Source: Pseudomonadota bacterium
GTDB taxonomy: Bacteria > Pseudomonadota > Alphaproteobacteria > Acetobacterales > Acetobacteraceae
Assembly: GCA_021828605.1 (NCBI GenBank)
Contig: JAJZEG010000372.1
Location: 1-5,723 of the forward strand
Reading direction: 5' to 3'
DNA length: 5,723 nucleotides
A program made the position numbers and the translations under genes. The notes beneath the pieces are model-generated. The model did not search any database, was not told the origin of the DNA, and saw only the letters and a program-made list of their open reading frames with translations. This document shows, piece by piece, positions 5,316 through 5,723 of this stretch. How positions within the stretch are numbered: position 1 is the first letter of the stretch; the number at the start of each line of letters is the position of its first letter.

Positions 5316-5723
5316 TTAGCCGAAATAAGCCGGAAGCAGGCGTGCCAGGATTTGGCGCCAGGCGCTGAGGCGGCGGGTCAAGTAGTTTGAGCGGCGTAGC
5401 GGTGCGGTGATCCAGGCGCGGATCGGCGCGGTGCGGGCGATAACCCGGTTTTTGGCGGAAATGACCGCGTCATGCAGGCGGGCAAACCAGCGCACCGACA
5501 TCAGGCTTTGCTCGCAGGACTGATAAATCCACAGAGCAATCAGAATGGCGCTGCCTTTGATCAGCACCGCGACCATTGTGGCGGCAAGCCAGTCACCTTG
5601 GACGAATAATAAAGTGGCCCAGAGGCCGCTCAAATGATCCATCGCTTCGGGGATCAGGAATAAAGCCAGCACCAGCCAGGGCGGGAACGCTTGCAGGCGC
5701 AGACGCAGGCGCGCGAGCGGTGC
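5316..5723 (-). CDS. Membrane protein of unknown function, 5' end outside the window
   Basis: The frame is open to the right edge of the window, giving at least 135 residues. A GTG at 5672 could start a 118-residue form, but upstream codons (ending RLQAFPPWLV) continue the first hydrophobic stretch, so the true start is probably further upstream. There are two membrane-spanning stretches, PPWLVLALFLIPEAM and, after a short polar turn, WLAATMVAVLIKGSAILIALWIY. A basic, helical, probably cytoplasmic C-terminus follows (RRSNYLTRRLSAWRQILARL). The general pattern resembles uncharacterised small membrane proteins of Rhodospirillales, and I cannot assign a role. It is the first visible gene of the cluster with the glycosylase and rpmE. 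Confidence 0.8.
   Translation of the reverse strand, partial: APLARLRLRLQAFPPWLVLALFLIPEAMDHLSGLWATLLFVQGDWLAATMVAVLIKGSAILIALWIYQSCEQSLMSVRWFARLHDAVISAKNRVIARTAPIRAWITAPLRRSNYLTRRLSAWRQILARLLPAYFG

Noticed and set aside
4667..5368. Plus-strand open frame of 233 codons opposite the glycosylase
   Set aside because: It is Gly/Ala-rich low-complexity sequence without domain signals and is the mirror of the glycosylase codons.

Overview
The window looks like chromosomal DNA of a GC-rich alphaproteobacterium, plausibly Rhodospirillales/Acetobacteraceae. This rests on the style of ribosomal protein L31, on the IbpA-type small heat-shock protein with a ROSE-like leader, and on GC-rich codon use. 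No species can be named from the sequence alone.

Layout, left to right. (1) 1-383, plus strand: the 3' end of murA (cell-wall precursor synthesis). (2) 384-1596: a visibly AT-richer stretch. It holds a minus-strand gene for an unrecognised winged-helix-like protein (877-1383) with a promoter and an inverted-repeat operator candidate, and below it a small reading frame that looks frameshifted (659-858). The rest has no convincing gene. (3) 1597-2042: a decayed second copy of the mazF-mazE-lysR segment that follows, with frameshift, lost stops and deletions. (4) 2069-2702: an intact MazE/MazF-type (ChpS/ChpB-like) toxin-antitoxin operon, minus strand, with a four-base overlap between antitoxin and toxin and a near-consensus promoter. 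(5) 2746-3678: a LysR-family regulator, minus strand. (6) 3769-4372: an IbpA-type small heat-shock protein, minus strand, with a UUCG-loop terminator behind it. In front of it are a heat-shock (sigma-32-like) promoter and a short leader that can fold into a ROSE-type RNA thermometer. (7) 4386-5723: a tight minus-strand cluster of a membrane protein (5' end outside the window), an AlkA-like DNA glycosylase and rpmE (L31), spaced by 4 bases and then overlapping by 4 bases, ending in a strong hairpin.

How the parts work together. Everything from the end of murA to the right edge is read on the minus strand, facing murA. The toxin-antitoxin pair should be autoregulated through the AT-rich palindrome over its -10 box. 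The heat-shock gene appears to be controlled twice, at transcription (sigma-32-like promoter) and at translation (SD sequestered in a ROSE hairpin). The region between murA and lysR has the marks of an accessory hot spot: base-composition shift, an orphan DNA-binding gene, a toxin-antitoxin pair and a decaying duplicate. I see no clearly new multi-gene system. The most interesting items are the heat-shock control region, the decayed duplicate, and the orphan winged-helix gene with its broken small neighbour.
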